This document shows, piece after piece, positions 52,133 through 60,392 of a stretch of 64,000 bases of DNA. Source of the stretch: Thiovibrio frasassiensis (GTDB lineage: Bacteria; Desulfobacterota; Desulfobulbia; Desulfobulbales; Desulfurivibrionaceae); assembly GCF_029607905.1 (NCBI RefSeq), contig NZ_JAPHEH010000001.1, positions 1,703,530 through 1,767,529 of the forward strand, read 5' to 3'. The position numbers and the translations under genes are program-made. How positions within the stretch are numbered: position 1 is the first letter of the stretch; every line of letters starts with the position of its first letter. The notes beneath the pieces are model-generated. The model searched no databases. It saw only the letters and a program-made list of their open reading frames with translations, and was not told the DNA's origin.

Positions 52133-52573
52133 ATGGACCTGTTTGCGCGGTTGCAGGGCATGAAGGTGTTGCTTGTTGAGGATGAACCGTTGATCAGGGA
52201 TTCTTTGCAGCGCTTTTTTGCCAATGAAAATTGTCCGTTTATCGCCGTTGAGACAGGGGAGGATGCGCTGGAGGTTATCAAGGACACTGATTGCGACATC
52301 ATCATTACCGATTACCGTCTGCCAGGCATGGACGGCCTTGAATTTTTAAAAAGAGCGCAGCGTCTCAATGTCCAATTTAAGAAAATCCTCCTTACCGCCT
52401 ACATGACCGAAGCTGTTATTTCCGAAGCCTTCCGCATCGGGGTGCATGAGTTCATCGAAAAACCGTTTGCCATGGAGGACCTGGAAGAAGCCTTGATCCG
52501 GGTTCTTGAGAAAAAAATAATAAGCAACGGGCCGCCTTTGGCCAAAAAAAACCTGGATCCCAGGGGAGACTAA
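52133..52573 (+). CDS. Single-domain receiver (response regulator) protein
   Basis: A 146-residue protein that is a receiver (about 8-125) with a short basic tail. It has VEDEPL, phospho-Asp in IIITDYRLPGMDG, the Thr-like LLTAY and KPF. It lacks an output domain, so it may relay phosphate or bind a partner. It starts at ATG 52133 after GAGGAGAG and a leader hairpin. It lies 17 bases upstream of hsp20, on the same strand, and may be co-transcribed. Confidence 0.9.
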   Translation: MDLFARLQGMKVLLVEDEPLIRDSLQRFFANENCPFIAVETGEDALEVIKDTDCDIIITDYRLPGMDGLEFLKRAQRLNVQFKKILLTAYMTEAVISEAFRIGVHEFIEKPFAMEDLEEALIRVLEKKIISNGPPLAKKNLDPRGD

Positions 52574-52589
52574 TCTCAGGAGGTGCATC

Positions 52590-53039
52590 ATGATGGATCT
52601 TATCCCAAAAAAACCGTTTTCAGAACTCAGCACCGTACGCAATGAAATGGATCGCTTGTGGAACCGGTTTCTGGATGATTGGCCATTGCCGACCGCGTTT
52701 ACCAGGGGGTGGGCGCCCATGGCCGACATCTCGGAAACCAAGGACAAGTTGATTGTCAAGGCCGAGCTGCCCGGTCTTGAGCCGGAAGACATCAAACTGA
52801 GTCTTTCGGGCAATCTGTTGACCATTGAGGGGGAGAAGAAAAAAGAAAAAGAGGAAAAAGACGAGCACCATTATTATATGGAGCGGTACAGCGGCTCGTT
52901 TCAGCGTTCTTTTCGCCTGCCGGTGGAGGTGCAGGAGAACAAGATTGATGCCAAGTTCGATAAGGGCGTGCTCACCATCACCATGCCCAAGACCACAAAG
53001 AGTCAGAAAAAGGAAATCAAGATCGCCAAGGCGAAGTGA
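52590..53039 (+). CDS. Small heat-shock protein, Hsp20/IbpA family
   Basis: A 149-residue holdase chaperone. The alpha-crystallin domain covers about residues 40-140 (APMADISETKDKLIVKAELPGLEPEDIKLSL, FQRSFRLP, and FDKGVLTITMPK with the conserved G-V-L). It starts at ATG 52590 after a strong AGGAGG. A lysine-rich stretch (EKKKEKEEKDEHHYY) is an acidic/basic insertion. The gene is convergent with the pentapeptide protein, 87 bases away. Confidence 0.93.
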   Translation: MMDLIPKKPFSELSTVRNEMDRLWNRFLDDWPLPTAFTRGWAPMADISETKDKLIVKAELPGLEPEDIKLSLSGNLLTIEGEKKKEKEEKDEHHYYMERYSGSFQRSFRLPVEVQENKIDAKFDKGVLTITMPKTTKSQKKEIKIAKAK

Positions 53040-53126
53040 CAAAAAGTGCTCGCCCGGCGTTGTTGCCCCTTGCCCGGGTGCTATTCTCGCTTTTGTTGCA
53101 GCGGAGGAGCACCCGGGGTTCTTGCT

Positions 53127-55052
53127 TTATTCCTGTGGTCCGTCTGCCCGTTTCAGCCCTGAAGCATTCTTGAGCTTGGCCCCTGTGAGATTGGCGTTAC
53201 TCAGGTCGGCCTTGTAGAAATCAGCCTCTTCCAGATTGGCATTTTCCAGATTGGCCCCGCTCAGATTTGCGCCCTTGAGGTTTGCCCCTTCGAGATTGGC
53301 GCCACGCAGGTTCGCGCCGGAAAGATTGGTTCGCTCCAGGTGTGCTCCTTGCAGTTTTTTGCCGGAAAGATCCTGGCCGCTCAGGTCGCATTCCACGCAG
53401 CGGTTTGCTTGCAGGAGTTTTTCCAGGTCGGTAAGCTTCGGGGGCTCAGGCGGTTTCACCTCTTCCGGCGGTTTGACCGGAGCCGGAGAGGGTACAGAGG
53501 GTGGGGGAGCTATGGCTGCCGTGGTAACACTTGCGGCGGCCGGCATAATCTTTTCCGCTGGAGCTGTTTTGGCAGGCGAAGGTGCCGCGGACTGGGCGGC
53601 TGGCGCCGGGGGGATGGGAAGAGCTTCTGCCGATTTCGCCATCTCCGGGGTGATGATCGGCGCCGGGGCGGGCGGTGTTGCAGCGAGAGACTCTCCGGTT
53701 TCGGTTTTCGGAGCCGGAAGACTCTGCGCGGTCGTTGTCTCCGTGGTCGGCGGGTAGCTGGGAGCCCAAAGGTTTCCCATCCCCGCCTGCTCTTGTTCCA
53801 GGGGATCTGTTTTTTTCGATGGGGTGGGGGTTTTGTCCCGGTACTCGGTGAGGAAGGCATCGATATCCTCTTTGTTGCCTTTCTGGCGCTCTTGCTCGAG
53901 GATTGTTCCGATCAGGTATGCGCCTTCGAGGTCCGCCCCGGTCAGGATTGTCCCGCTGAGATTGGCCCTGTAAAGATCGGCTCCGGCCAGATTGGCTCCG
54001 CTGAGATTGGCCTGGCTGAGATTGGCCTCGGCAAGGTCTGCCGTTTTGAGGCTGGCGCCTTGAAGATTGGCGCCACTGAGGTTGGCCCCGCTCAGGTTTG
54101 CTCGATTCAGGTTGATCCCGACAAGGTCGGCCCCGGCGAGGTTGCAGCCGGGGCAACCGTTTTGGGCGATTAATCGATCCACTTCCGAGCTGGCTCCCGA
54201 CGGCAGGGGTGCAGGTGCCGGCTTCGGTGCAGGCCGTAAAGGAGCGGGTTGCATCCCGGCGGAAGCGATGGGTTCCGGTGCTTGGCTAACAGCGCGCGGC
54301 TCGGGCAAGGCAGCTGGCGGAAGAGTTGTTGGCTTCGCCTGGGGAGTTTGTGCCGGCGGTGGGGTGGGCAACGATTCAGGGGCGGCCATGGGGGCTGGCG
54401 CTGATGGAGGCGGCGTTGGGATCGCAACAACCGGCGCGGCAACAACCGGGGCGACAACCGGAGCAGGCAGCGGGACAGGTGTCTGTGCCGCTGCCTGCTC
54501 CGGTTGGGTTATGGCTGCCTTAGGTTCGATTTTCTCTTCAAGAACAGGCGGGACGGCAACCGGCGGCGGCAAGGGTTTTTCCGGTACGGTCAGTGCGTTT
54601 TCCGGAGGGGTGTAAGTGGTGCTGCCCTCGAGGATTGCCCGCTCATAGTTGCTGCTGGTAAAGGAGGCGTTTTTGGTCTTGGCTCCCTTGAGAAAGGCTC
54701 CGGTAAGATCCGCCTTGTAAAAATCAGCCTCCTCCAGATTGGCGTCGGTCAGGTTCGCTCCGGAAAGATCAACCCCCTTGAGGTTTGCCCCTTCCAGGTC
54801 TGCCCCTTCCAGATTTGCCCTGGAGAGATTGCTCCGTTCCAGATAGGCCTGGCCAAGCTTTGTCCGGCGCAGGTCAGCACCGGCGAGATCGCATTCCACG
54901 CAGCGGTTGGTCGCCTTCAGGGTTTCCAGGTCTTTTTGGGTGTAGGCCGCCGCCTGGCGGGGTGAGGCAGCCAAGCACAGAGAGCAGAACAGCAGGGCCG
55001 CCGCAGGTGTTTTTCTTTTTGAATATGCCAACGTTTCGTGGTCCCCGGCCAT
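53127..55052 (-). CDS. Secreted pentapeptide-repeat protein with three repeat blocks and Pro/Ala-rich linkers
   Basis: A 641-residue protein. A signal peptide is seen (KRKTPAAALLFCSLCLAASPRQAAA). Three blocks of A(D/N)LxG pentapeptide repeats lie near residues 50-125, 300-390 and 550-640. Between them are long Pro/Ala/Thr-rich linkers. Each block is preceded by a CXXC motif: NRCVECDLAG, NGCPGCNLAG and NRCVECDLSG. These repeats fold as right-handed beta-helices; the role here is unknown. I chose the ATG at 55052 (AGGAAG adjacent); a TTG at 55091 is less likely. The DNA itself looks repetitive because of the coding repeats. Confidence 0.8.
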   Translation of the reverse strand: MAGDHETLAYSKRKTPAAALLFCSLCLAASPRQAAAYTQKDLETLKATNRCVECDLAGADLRRTKLGQAYLERSNLSRANLEGADLEGANLKGVDLSGANLTDANLEEADFYKADLTGAFLKGAKTKNASFTSSNYERAILEGSTTYTPPENALTVPEKPLPPPVAVPPVLEEKIEPKAAITQPEQAAAQTPVPLPAPVVAPVVAAPVVAIPTPPPSAPAPMAAPESLPTPPPAQTPQAKPTTLPPAALPEPRAVSQAPEPIASAGMQPAPLRPAPKPAPAPLPSGASSEVDRLIAQNGCPGCNLAGADLVGINLNRANLSGANLSGANLQGASLKTADLAEANLSQANLSGANLAGADLYRANLSGTILTGADLEGAYLIGTILEQERQKGNKEDIDAFLTEYRDKTPTPSKKTDPLEQEQAGMGNLWAPSYPPTTETTTAQSLPAPKTETGESLAATPPAPAPIITPEMAKSAEALPIPPAPAAQSAAPSPAKTAPAEKIMPAAASVTTAAIAPPPSVPSPAPVKPPEEVKPPEPPKLTDLEKLLQANRCVECDLSGQDLSGKKLQGAHLERTNLSGANLRGANLEGANLKGANLSGANLENANLEEADFYKADLSNANLTGAKLKNASGLKRADGPQE

Positions 55053-55144
55053 CTTCCTGATGGCGCAATGTTTCCATTCTTTGCCGGACAATAGGGCACA
55101 GTCTGGAACCGTGAGCTACGCTTTGCCCCAAACCCGTATGCGAG

Positions 55145-55285
55145 AGCAGGGGCTCGTAGGTGCGCGCGAGAGGTCTGTGATGACGTCGTTTCGCGGTTAT
55201 CCCCGATTGTGTGAGCGGGTCGATGGTAGCGCAGCGAGCGTCGCAAGAGTGCAAGCAAAAGCGGTGCACTGTACTTACTTCACCA
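55145..55285 (+). repeat. Second copy of the about 130-base intergenic repeat
   Basis: It resembles 27197-27325 in the hybB-hybC gap: AGAGGTCTG.GA, then GATG..AGC, AGCGCAGCGAG, AAGCAA and GCGGTGC occur in the same order, and both end in a TTAC..CACC.GAA pattern. It is somewhat longer, and the outer stem is not conserved. Confidence 0.45.
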
Positions 55286-55344
55286 GAATCTGATTACAAC
55301 CCTGAGCCGGACTTTGTCAAGTCAAGATGAGAGCCGGACTTGTC

Positions 55345-55393
55345 CGTTTGCTGAATCCCGGCGGTGAATTTGTCGGCAAACGCGTATTTTTTT
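55345..55393 (+). terminator. Terminator-like hairpin in the metF leader
   Basis: CGTTTGC (55345-55351) pairs with GCAAACG (55376-55382), followed by CGTA and seven T. It is about 100 bases upstream of metF on the same strand, so it could attenuate metF or end another transcript. Confidence 0.45.
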
Positions 55394-55496
55394 CCCGTTG
55401 GGCGTGAATTTTTCGAGCAATCAGAGACCATATTTGGTAGATAGGTGGTTCTTTGATATTTGAAATTTTTCACCAAAACAACGGGTTAGAGAGACG

Positions 55497-56387
55497 ATGC
55501 TGGTTAAAGACATTCTCGAGAACAATAGGATTTCCTTTAGTTTTGAATTTTTTCCGCCCAAGGATGAGCCGGGCTGGGAAAATCTTTTTGCCAATATCTC
55601 CGACCTGATGCCCCTCAAGCCCGCCTATGTCAGCGTGACATACGGGGCGGGCGGCTCAACCCGGGACCGGACCCATAAACTGATCGTCAGGATTCAGCAG
55701 GAGACCAACCTCACCGTTGTCTCCCATCTCACCTGCGTTGGCTCAAACCGGACGGAAACAGGAGAGATCCTCCGTACCTATGCGGCAAGCGGGGTTAAGA
55801 ATATTCTCGCCCTGCGTGGCGATCCTCCCAAGGGGCAGACGGATTTCGTCCAGCCCGAGGATGGCTTTGCCTATGCCGCCGATCTGGTCACTTTTATCAA
55901 AAAGAATTTCCCGCAGATGGGCGTCGGGGTGGCCGGTTTCCCGGAGGGACATCCCGCGACCCCCAACCGGCTGCTGGAAATGGACTATCTCAAGGCCAAG
56001 GTTGATGCCGGGGCGGATTATATTGTTACCCAGCTCTTTTTCGATAATCGGGATTTCTATGATTTTCGTGACCGTTGCGCCTTGGCCGGCATCACGGTCC
56101 CCATCATTGCCGGGCTCATGCCCATCACCACCAAGAGTGGCATGGTGCGGATGGCGGAGCTTGCCGCCGGGGCCAGGATTCCGGCCCCCCTGCTGCGCGC
56201 CGTGGATCGGGCCAGAAGCGATGAACAGGTGGAAAAGGTCGGTGTGCATTGGGCCAGCGAGCAGGTCCGTGATTTGATCGACAACGAGGTGCGGGGCATC
56301 CATTTTTACACCCTGAATCATTCCCGCCAGGCCTTGGATATTTACCAGTCCCTCGGCGTTGAGGATTCCATTCAATTGGGGGCGTAA
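55497..56387 (+). CDS. metF: Methylenetetrahydrofolate reductase
   Basis: A 296-residue TIM-barrel flavoenzyme that reduces methylene-THF to methyl-THF for methionine synthesis (or acetyl-CoA pathways). Hallmarks are SFEFFPPKDE, VSVTYGAGGST, HLTCVGSNR, LALRGDPP, GVAGFPEGHPATPN and TQLFFDNRDFYDFRDR. The length fits the bacterial single-domain form. The ATG at 55497 lacks a good Shine-Dalgarno. The gene is preceded by a structured leader. Confidence 0.95.
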   Translation: MLVKDILENNRISFSFEFFPPKDEPGWENLFANISDLMPLKPAYVSVTYGAGGSTRDRTHKLIVRIQQETNLTVVSHLTCVGSNRTETGEILRTYAASGVKNILALRGDPPKGQTDFVQPEDGFAYAADLVTFIKKNFPQMGVGVAGFPEGHPATPNRLLEMDYLKAKVDAGADYIVTQLFFDNRDFYDFRDRCALAGITVPIIAGLMPITTKSGMVRMAELAAGARIPAPLLRAVDRARSDEQVEKVGVHWASEQVRDLIDNEVRGIHFYTLNHSRQALDIYQSLGVEDSIQLGA

Positions 56388-56399
56388 CAACCAGGGGGG

Positions 56400-56627
56400 T
56401 CACTCTTTTTCTTCCCCGGGAGTGGGTGTCCACCATTTGAAGATGCCGTACACAGAGAGCACCAGATAGACCGAGAAGAGAAAGGCCTCGGCCATCATGT
56501 CCTTTTGGAAAAAACAGACAATCCAGCCGATATTGGCGATGCTCCAGATTACCCAGCCTGCCACGCGTTTCTGTAGGTTGTATAGGGTCCCCAGGATGCT
56601 GAGCCCGGTGAGAATCCATTCGTACAT
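56400..56627 (-). CDS. 75-residue three-helix membrane protein resembling one half of PnuC
   Basis: The protein is MYEWILTGLSIL... with three hydrophobic helices (about 3-18, 22-40 and 44-66). The pattern IANIGWIVCFFQKDMMAEAF followed by YLVLSVYGIFKWW is like the N-terminal half of PnuC-type nicotinamide riboside transporters (three helices, then Y-x-x-x-S-x-Y-G-x-x-x-W). Full PnuC has seven helices, about 220 residues. Its ATG at 56627 follows AAAGGA. An upstream extension to 56852 is noise. It is convergent with metF (12 bases) and divergent from the FKBP gene. Confidence 0.7.
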   Translation of the reverse strand: MYEWILTGLSILGTLYNLQKRVAGWVIWSIANIGWIVCFFQKDMMAEAFLFSVYLVLSVYGIFKWWTPTPGEEKE

Positions 56628-56845
56628 GATAAGTCCTTTCCCGGCGCTGCTTTGTTGCCGCAGCGCTTCTCTTTGGCAATGATGTTGTTTGATAAGTATG
56701 TGCACGGCCCAGCTTAAAGCCAAAGACGGGCCTCGGCAAGCACCATTCTTGAAAAATGGCACGGCACCGTGGGTGGTGTGCAATAATACCCGTAATTGTA
56801 TTGAGATAAAATCCCTTTCCGGGAGAAGACAAAAAGGAGAAAGAT

Positions 56846-57274
56846 ATGTCACAGGCCAAAAAAGGAGATAGCGTCAAGATCCATTATACCGGCACGCTGG
56901 AGGATGGCACTGTTTTTGATTCCTCTGCCGGGCGCGAACCTCTGGATTTTACCCTTGGTGGCGGGCAGGTAATCGTGGGTTTTGATGAAGCGGTTACGGG
57001 TATGGCCATCGGCGACAAGAAAACGGTCACGATTCCTTCCCATAAAGCATACGGCGAAAAGAAACTGGAGCTGGTCATCGAGGTGCCGCTGAGTCAGGTT
57101 CCCCCGGATCTCAACCCGGAGGTTGACCAGAAATTGCAGATGGGCGGCCCCAACGGGGAGCTGGTTGTGGTTACGGTTGTGGCGGTTACCGACGATGTTG
57201 TCATTCTGGATGCCAATCCGCCTCTGGCGGGAAAGGATCTCACCTTTGAGCTGGAGTTGGTAGCGATCTCTTAA
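56846..57274 (+). CDS. FKBP-type peptidyl-prolyl isomerase, SlyD-like
   Basis: A 142-residue protein. The FKBP domain is interrupted by an insert-in-flap domain, as in SlyD: VKIHYTGTLEDGTVFDSS, then PLDFTLGGGQVIVGFDEAVTGMAIGDKKT, then HKAYGE and QVPPDL. It lacks the His-rich metal tail of E. coli SlyD. It folds proteins in the cytoplasm. ATG 56846 is preceded by AAAGGAG. A terminator follows. Confidence 0.93.
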   Translation: MSQAKKGDSVKIHYTGTLEDGTVFDSSAGREPLDFTLGGGQVIVGFDEAVTGMAIGDKKTVTIPSHKAYGEKKLELVIEVPLSQVPPDLNPEVDQKLQMGGPNGELVVVTVVAVTDDVVILDANPPLAGKDLTFELELVAIS

Positions 57275-57300
57275 GCCGGCAATAACTGCGTCTCACCCTG

Positions 57301-57334
57301 TGCCCCGGTAATTTTTTTGCCGGGGCATTTTTTT
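57301..57334 (+). terminator. Rho-independent terminator after the FKBP gene
   Basis: TGCCCCGG pairs with CCGGGGCA around a T-rich loop, followed by seven T. It lies 27 bases past the stop. Confidence 0.9.
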
Positions 57335-57349
57335 GTGCTTGATCCGGGT

Positions 57350-58372
57350 TCAGTCTTCTTGGCCGGCAACCCTGACCGGCCAGACAAAAAATGATTCTCC
57401 TTTTTTGTGTCCGACTCCCAAGGCGCCTTTGTGAAGATACAGAGCCCAGGCCCAGTCTGTTTCGAAAAAACTGGTGGTGGATGACCAATAGGCCTCGCGC
57501 ACCTGCAAAAACGGGTGATCAGTTGGCAGGGCGGGTTCTGCCTGCGAACAGTCCACCAGAGATTCAAGAGCATTTATGTCGGGAAGTCGCCACTCATTGC
57601 TCCCGTGCAGGCCGCGGCTGTTTATTTCGCTTATGAGATCCAGGGCACCGGACCAGCTCATGGTCTTTCCACCTGCATCGGCATTCTTGAGCCAGATAAG
57701 TTTGGTCAGGTTGTCGAGGACCGTCTCGCCGAGATCTGTAAAGCGCGGCTGGGGCCAGGCGAAGCCCCGTTGCTGTTCTCCGTCCTGCCCTGTGCCCTGG
57801 CAGGGAATCTCCCGGCCAAAGGGATCATGGCAAATTTTCTGCCCGGTTTTTGGCAAAAGGTCATATCCTGTGCCGCGAACCGGCCAGAGTAGAGAGTTCT
57901 GATCTTTTCGCCCGTAAAACATGCGGGCGCCTTCGAGATGAATCCACCAGGCATAGGCCGGGTGGATCGCGGCCGTGGTGGAGCTCCAGTACCAGCCCAA
58001 GAAAATGTTGGTGAACGGATGGTTCTCCGGCAGCGAGGGGTTTTTGGTCTGGTAGCTCATAAGAGAACGGAGTTCCCGGCGGTTGGGCAGCCGCCAGTCA
58101 TCAAAGCCGGACCATTTTCGGCGATTCATTTCGGCGATGAAATCGAGGGCTTCCTGCCAGGTCATGGGAAACTCGCCGAGATTGGCATCCCTGGGCCAGG
58201 TGAATCCAGTGAGATGGTCAAAAACCACTTGGGATCTCAGGGAAAATCGTGGTGTCGGCCATGGCAGGCCGAGGCGGAATTCGCCGTCCTGACTGCTGTC
58301 CTGGCAGGGGATAACGGTTCCCGTTCCGTCGTAGCAAAAAAGTTGTCCTGTGTGTAATAATCCTGTTTTCAT
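57350..58372 (-). CDS. Protein with two DUF1566 (Lcl C-terminal-like) domains
   Basis: A 340-residue protein with no clear signal peptide. Two tandem modules of about 150 residues each contain: TGQ..C.D..G..IPCQ; then D..TGLTW..-like stretch; W.EALD.I.E.N; W RLPN/D..EL.SL; PF...YWSST; and WPVR. These are typical of DUF1566 proteins (function unknown, often extracytoplasmic). It starts at ATG 58372. It precedes, in the antisense sense, pcm by 59 bases. Confidence 0.8.
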   Translation of the reverse strand: MKTGLLHTGQLFCYDGTGTVIPCQDSSQDGEFRLGLPWPTPRFSLRSQVVFDHLTGFTWPRDANLGEFPMTWQEALDFIAEMNRRKWSGFDDWRLPNRRELRSLMSYQTKNPSLPENHPFTNIFLGWYWSSTTAAIHPAYAWWIHLEGARMFYGRKDQNSLLWPVRGTGYDLLPKTGQKICHDPFGREIPCQGTGQDGEQQRGFAWPQPRFTDLGETVLDNLTKLIWLKNADAGGKTMSWSGALDLISEINSRGLHGSNEWRLPDINALESLVDCSQAEPALPTDHPFLQVREAYWSSTTSFFETDWAWALYLHKGALGVGHKKGESFFVWPVRVAGQED

Positions 58373-58431
58373 CAAATCTTCTTGGGTAGTAGGGTGGAGT
58401 GTGGTGGTTTTTTGCGCGGATGTTGCCTCCG

Positions 58432-59094
58432 TCAGGGTTCAATCTGTCCGGTGAACGGGACAAAGGCGACGGAGAGAATGCTCCGGGTGCTGATCTTGCT
58501 GTCGAATTTTTCCACCAGCATGAGATCCTGCGGCATATGCGGACGCCCCACCGGAATGACCAGCCTGCCGAAAGGCGCCAGCTGCTCGAGCAAGGGTTCG
58601 GGGATTCGCGGGGCGGCGGCGGTGACGATGATTCCGTCATAGGGGGCGTGTTCCGGTAGCCCGGAAGAGCCGTCGGAGGCAAGGACTTCCACCGTATCAT
58701 ACCCCAGTTGCCGCAAGCGCTTGGCCGCCTGTTGCGCCAGCGCGGGAACGATCTCCAGGCTGTACACCTGTTTGACCAGTTGGGACAAAACGGCGGCCTG
58801 ATAGCCGGAGCCGGTGCCGATTTCCAGGATAACGTCCTCCGGGTCCGGCTCCAGCAGGTCGGTCATCAGTGCGACGATAAAAGGCTGGGAGATGGTCTGG
58901 CCGTTGCCGATGGGCAGGGGGGTGTTGTCGTAAGCGTAGGGCTTGAATTCGTCCGGAACGAAATCCTCGCGCCGTACCGCGGCTATGGCGTCAAAGACTT
59001 GTTGGCGCAGGGTGTAGCGGCCGGTGAGGCCGCCGGTAAAGCGACATTCCTCTTCAATGGTGCGGAGCATGGCCTGAAGCATTTCCGTGCTCAT
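58432..59094 (-). CDS. pcm: Protein-L-isoaspartate O-methyltransferase
   Basis: A 220-residue repair methyltransferase that converts isoaspartate in damaged proteins to aspartate. The SAM-binding core is ILEIGTGSGYQAAVLSQL, preceded by NGQTISQPFIVALM and followed by DGSSGLPEHAPYDGIIVTAAAP. The ATG at 59094 has GGAGG five bases upstream; a GTG at 59100 is the alternative. It lies upstream of the DUF1566 gene on the same strand, 59 bases apart, so the two may be co-transcribed. Confidence 0.94.
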   Translation of the reverse strand: MSTEMLQAMLRTIEEECRFTGGLTGRYTLRQQVFDAIAAVRREDFVPDEFKPYAYDNTPLPIGNGQTISQPFIVALMTDLLEPDPEDVILEIGTGSGYQAAVLSQLVKQVYSLEIVPALAQQAAKRLRQLGYDTVEVLASDGSSGLPEHAPYDGIIVTAAAPRIPEPLLEQLAPFGRLVIPVGRPHMPQDLMLVEKFDSKISTRSILSVAFVPFTGQIEP

Positions 59095-59329
59095 GATCAC
59101 CTCCGATCCAAACAGGATGGGGATTGACTGGACAAGAACAGCGCCTGTTTTTATGATTGCTCATTCCGCCGGCCGAAGTCAAAGATTTTGTTGGCCGGGG
59201 ATCCGGCAGGGGGATGACCCTGGTCTGGGAGAGGGAGGTGTTCACTAAAAGCTTGTGTCGCTTAAAAATTCAGATTAGTTAAAAATATAGAGAGAAATTA
59301 TCCCTTTTTCCACAAGGCGGAGACGGACA

Positions 59330-60199
59330 GTGATAGAATTTTTCATGATACGGGCTGGCTTTCTTTTCGATTGGATCGAGCTGCATGTGGAAAGCAAGCA
59401 GGGGTTGAAATTTTTCGCCACGGTGCTGGTGAGTTTCTTTGTTGCGGCCATTATTCTCATCGAATTGAATCGGCGGCATTTTCTCCCTGAGCCGTTTGCC
59501 TCGCATTTTTCCCTTTCCCACCTTGCCGCCATTGAACAGGCTTTCAATCTGCTGCTGGCCCTGGAGGTGGTGAGCCTTATTTTCAGCCTTTCCCATTCGG
59601 TGACCAAGTCGGTGGGCAAGCAGTTTGAGATCCTTTCTCTTATTCTTCTGCGGGATACCTTCAAGGAATTTGCCCATTTCAGCGAGCCGCTGGTCTGGGC
59701 GGAAATTTACCCCTCTCTGGGCAGCATTGTCGCCTCTGCCGTGGGAGCGTTGCTTATTTTTGTGGTCCTGGGTTTTTTTTACAAGGCGCAGCGCTCCCAC
59801 CCCATCACTGCCGATGAGAAAATCCGCAGTCATTTTATTTTGGCCAAAAAAATGATCGCCCTGCTGCTGCTTTTTTCTTTTGTCGGTATCTGTGTGGTGG
59901 ATCTCTGGGGGTATTTCGCCCTGGGATTGCCGGAAAATGCCTTTTCTTCCTTCTACACCCTGCTTGTTTTCAGTGACGTCCTGGTGGTACTTATTTCGCT
60001 TCGCTACAGCGCAGAATACCAGGTGTCCTTCCGTAATTCCGGCTATGCAGTGGCCACGGTTCTTATCAGGCTGGCCCTGATTGCGCCAATTGTTCTCGGT
60101 GCCGTAATTGGGGTGGGTACCACCATTTTTGCCCTGGGGATCAGCCTGGCGTACAATGCCTTTGCTCCCAAGCCGGAATCGCTTAGAGACGTCAACTGA
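59330..60199 (+). CDS. Six-helix integral membrane protein of unknown function
   Basis: A 289-residue protein with six hydrophobic segments (about 25-45, 72-90, 130-155, 178-200, 210-230, 245-275). I recognise no family. There are no binding motifs. I chose the GTG at 59330 because AAGGCGGAG precedes it; the ATG at 59345 is also possible. Downstream lies a NarL-type regulator. Confidence 0.65.
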   Translation: MIEFFMIRAGFLFDWIELHVESKQGLKFFATVLVSFFVAAIILIELNRRHFLPEPFASHFSLSHLAAIEQAFNLLLALEVVSLIFSLSHSVTKSVGKQFEILSLILLRDTFKEFAHFSEPLVWAEIYPSLGSIVASAVGALLIFVVLGFFYKAQRSHPITADEKIRSHFILAKKMIALLLLFSFVGICVVDLWGYFALGLPENAFSSFYTLLVFSDVLVVLISLRYSAEYQVSFRNSGYAVATVLIRLALIAPIVLGAVIGVGTTIFALGISLAYNAFAPKPESLRDVN

Positions 60200-60392
60200 A
60201 AAAAGTTGCGCAAAGGCGCTGGTCGACGGCCGTGACGCGGACGATGGTTTTGCACGATTTTCTCCCCCCGCTGTGCTTATCGTAAGTTTTTTCTTGTCGC
60301 AAATTTTACAGCGATAAATTTTCGACTACGGTATATAACCAGGGAATATAATGTGATTTTTTCTTGTTCCTCTGACCTGAAAGGGGAGAGCT

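Larger units (their letters stand above)
55053..55496. other. Intergenic region upstream of metF
   Basis: 444 bases without a gene. It holds the second copy of the 130-base repeat (55145-55285), a direct repeat of GAGCCGGACTT (near 55304 and 55331), a hairpin CGGAC-TT-GTCCG (55335-55346) and a terminator-like hairpin (55345-55393). A TTGATATT/AAATTTTTCACC stretch precedes the metF start. Confidence 0.6.

Noticed and set aside
53200-54950. Short repeats resembling a CRISPR or tandem repeat array
   Set aside because: They are codons of pentapeptide repeats (A(D/N)LxG) in a single open frame on the minus strand; unit lengths of 15 bases and no spacers.
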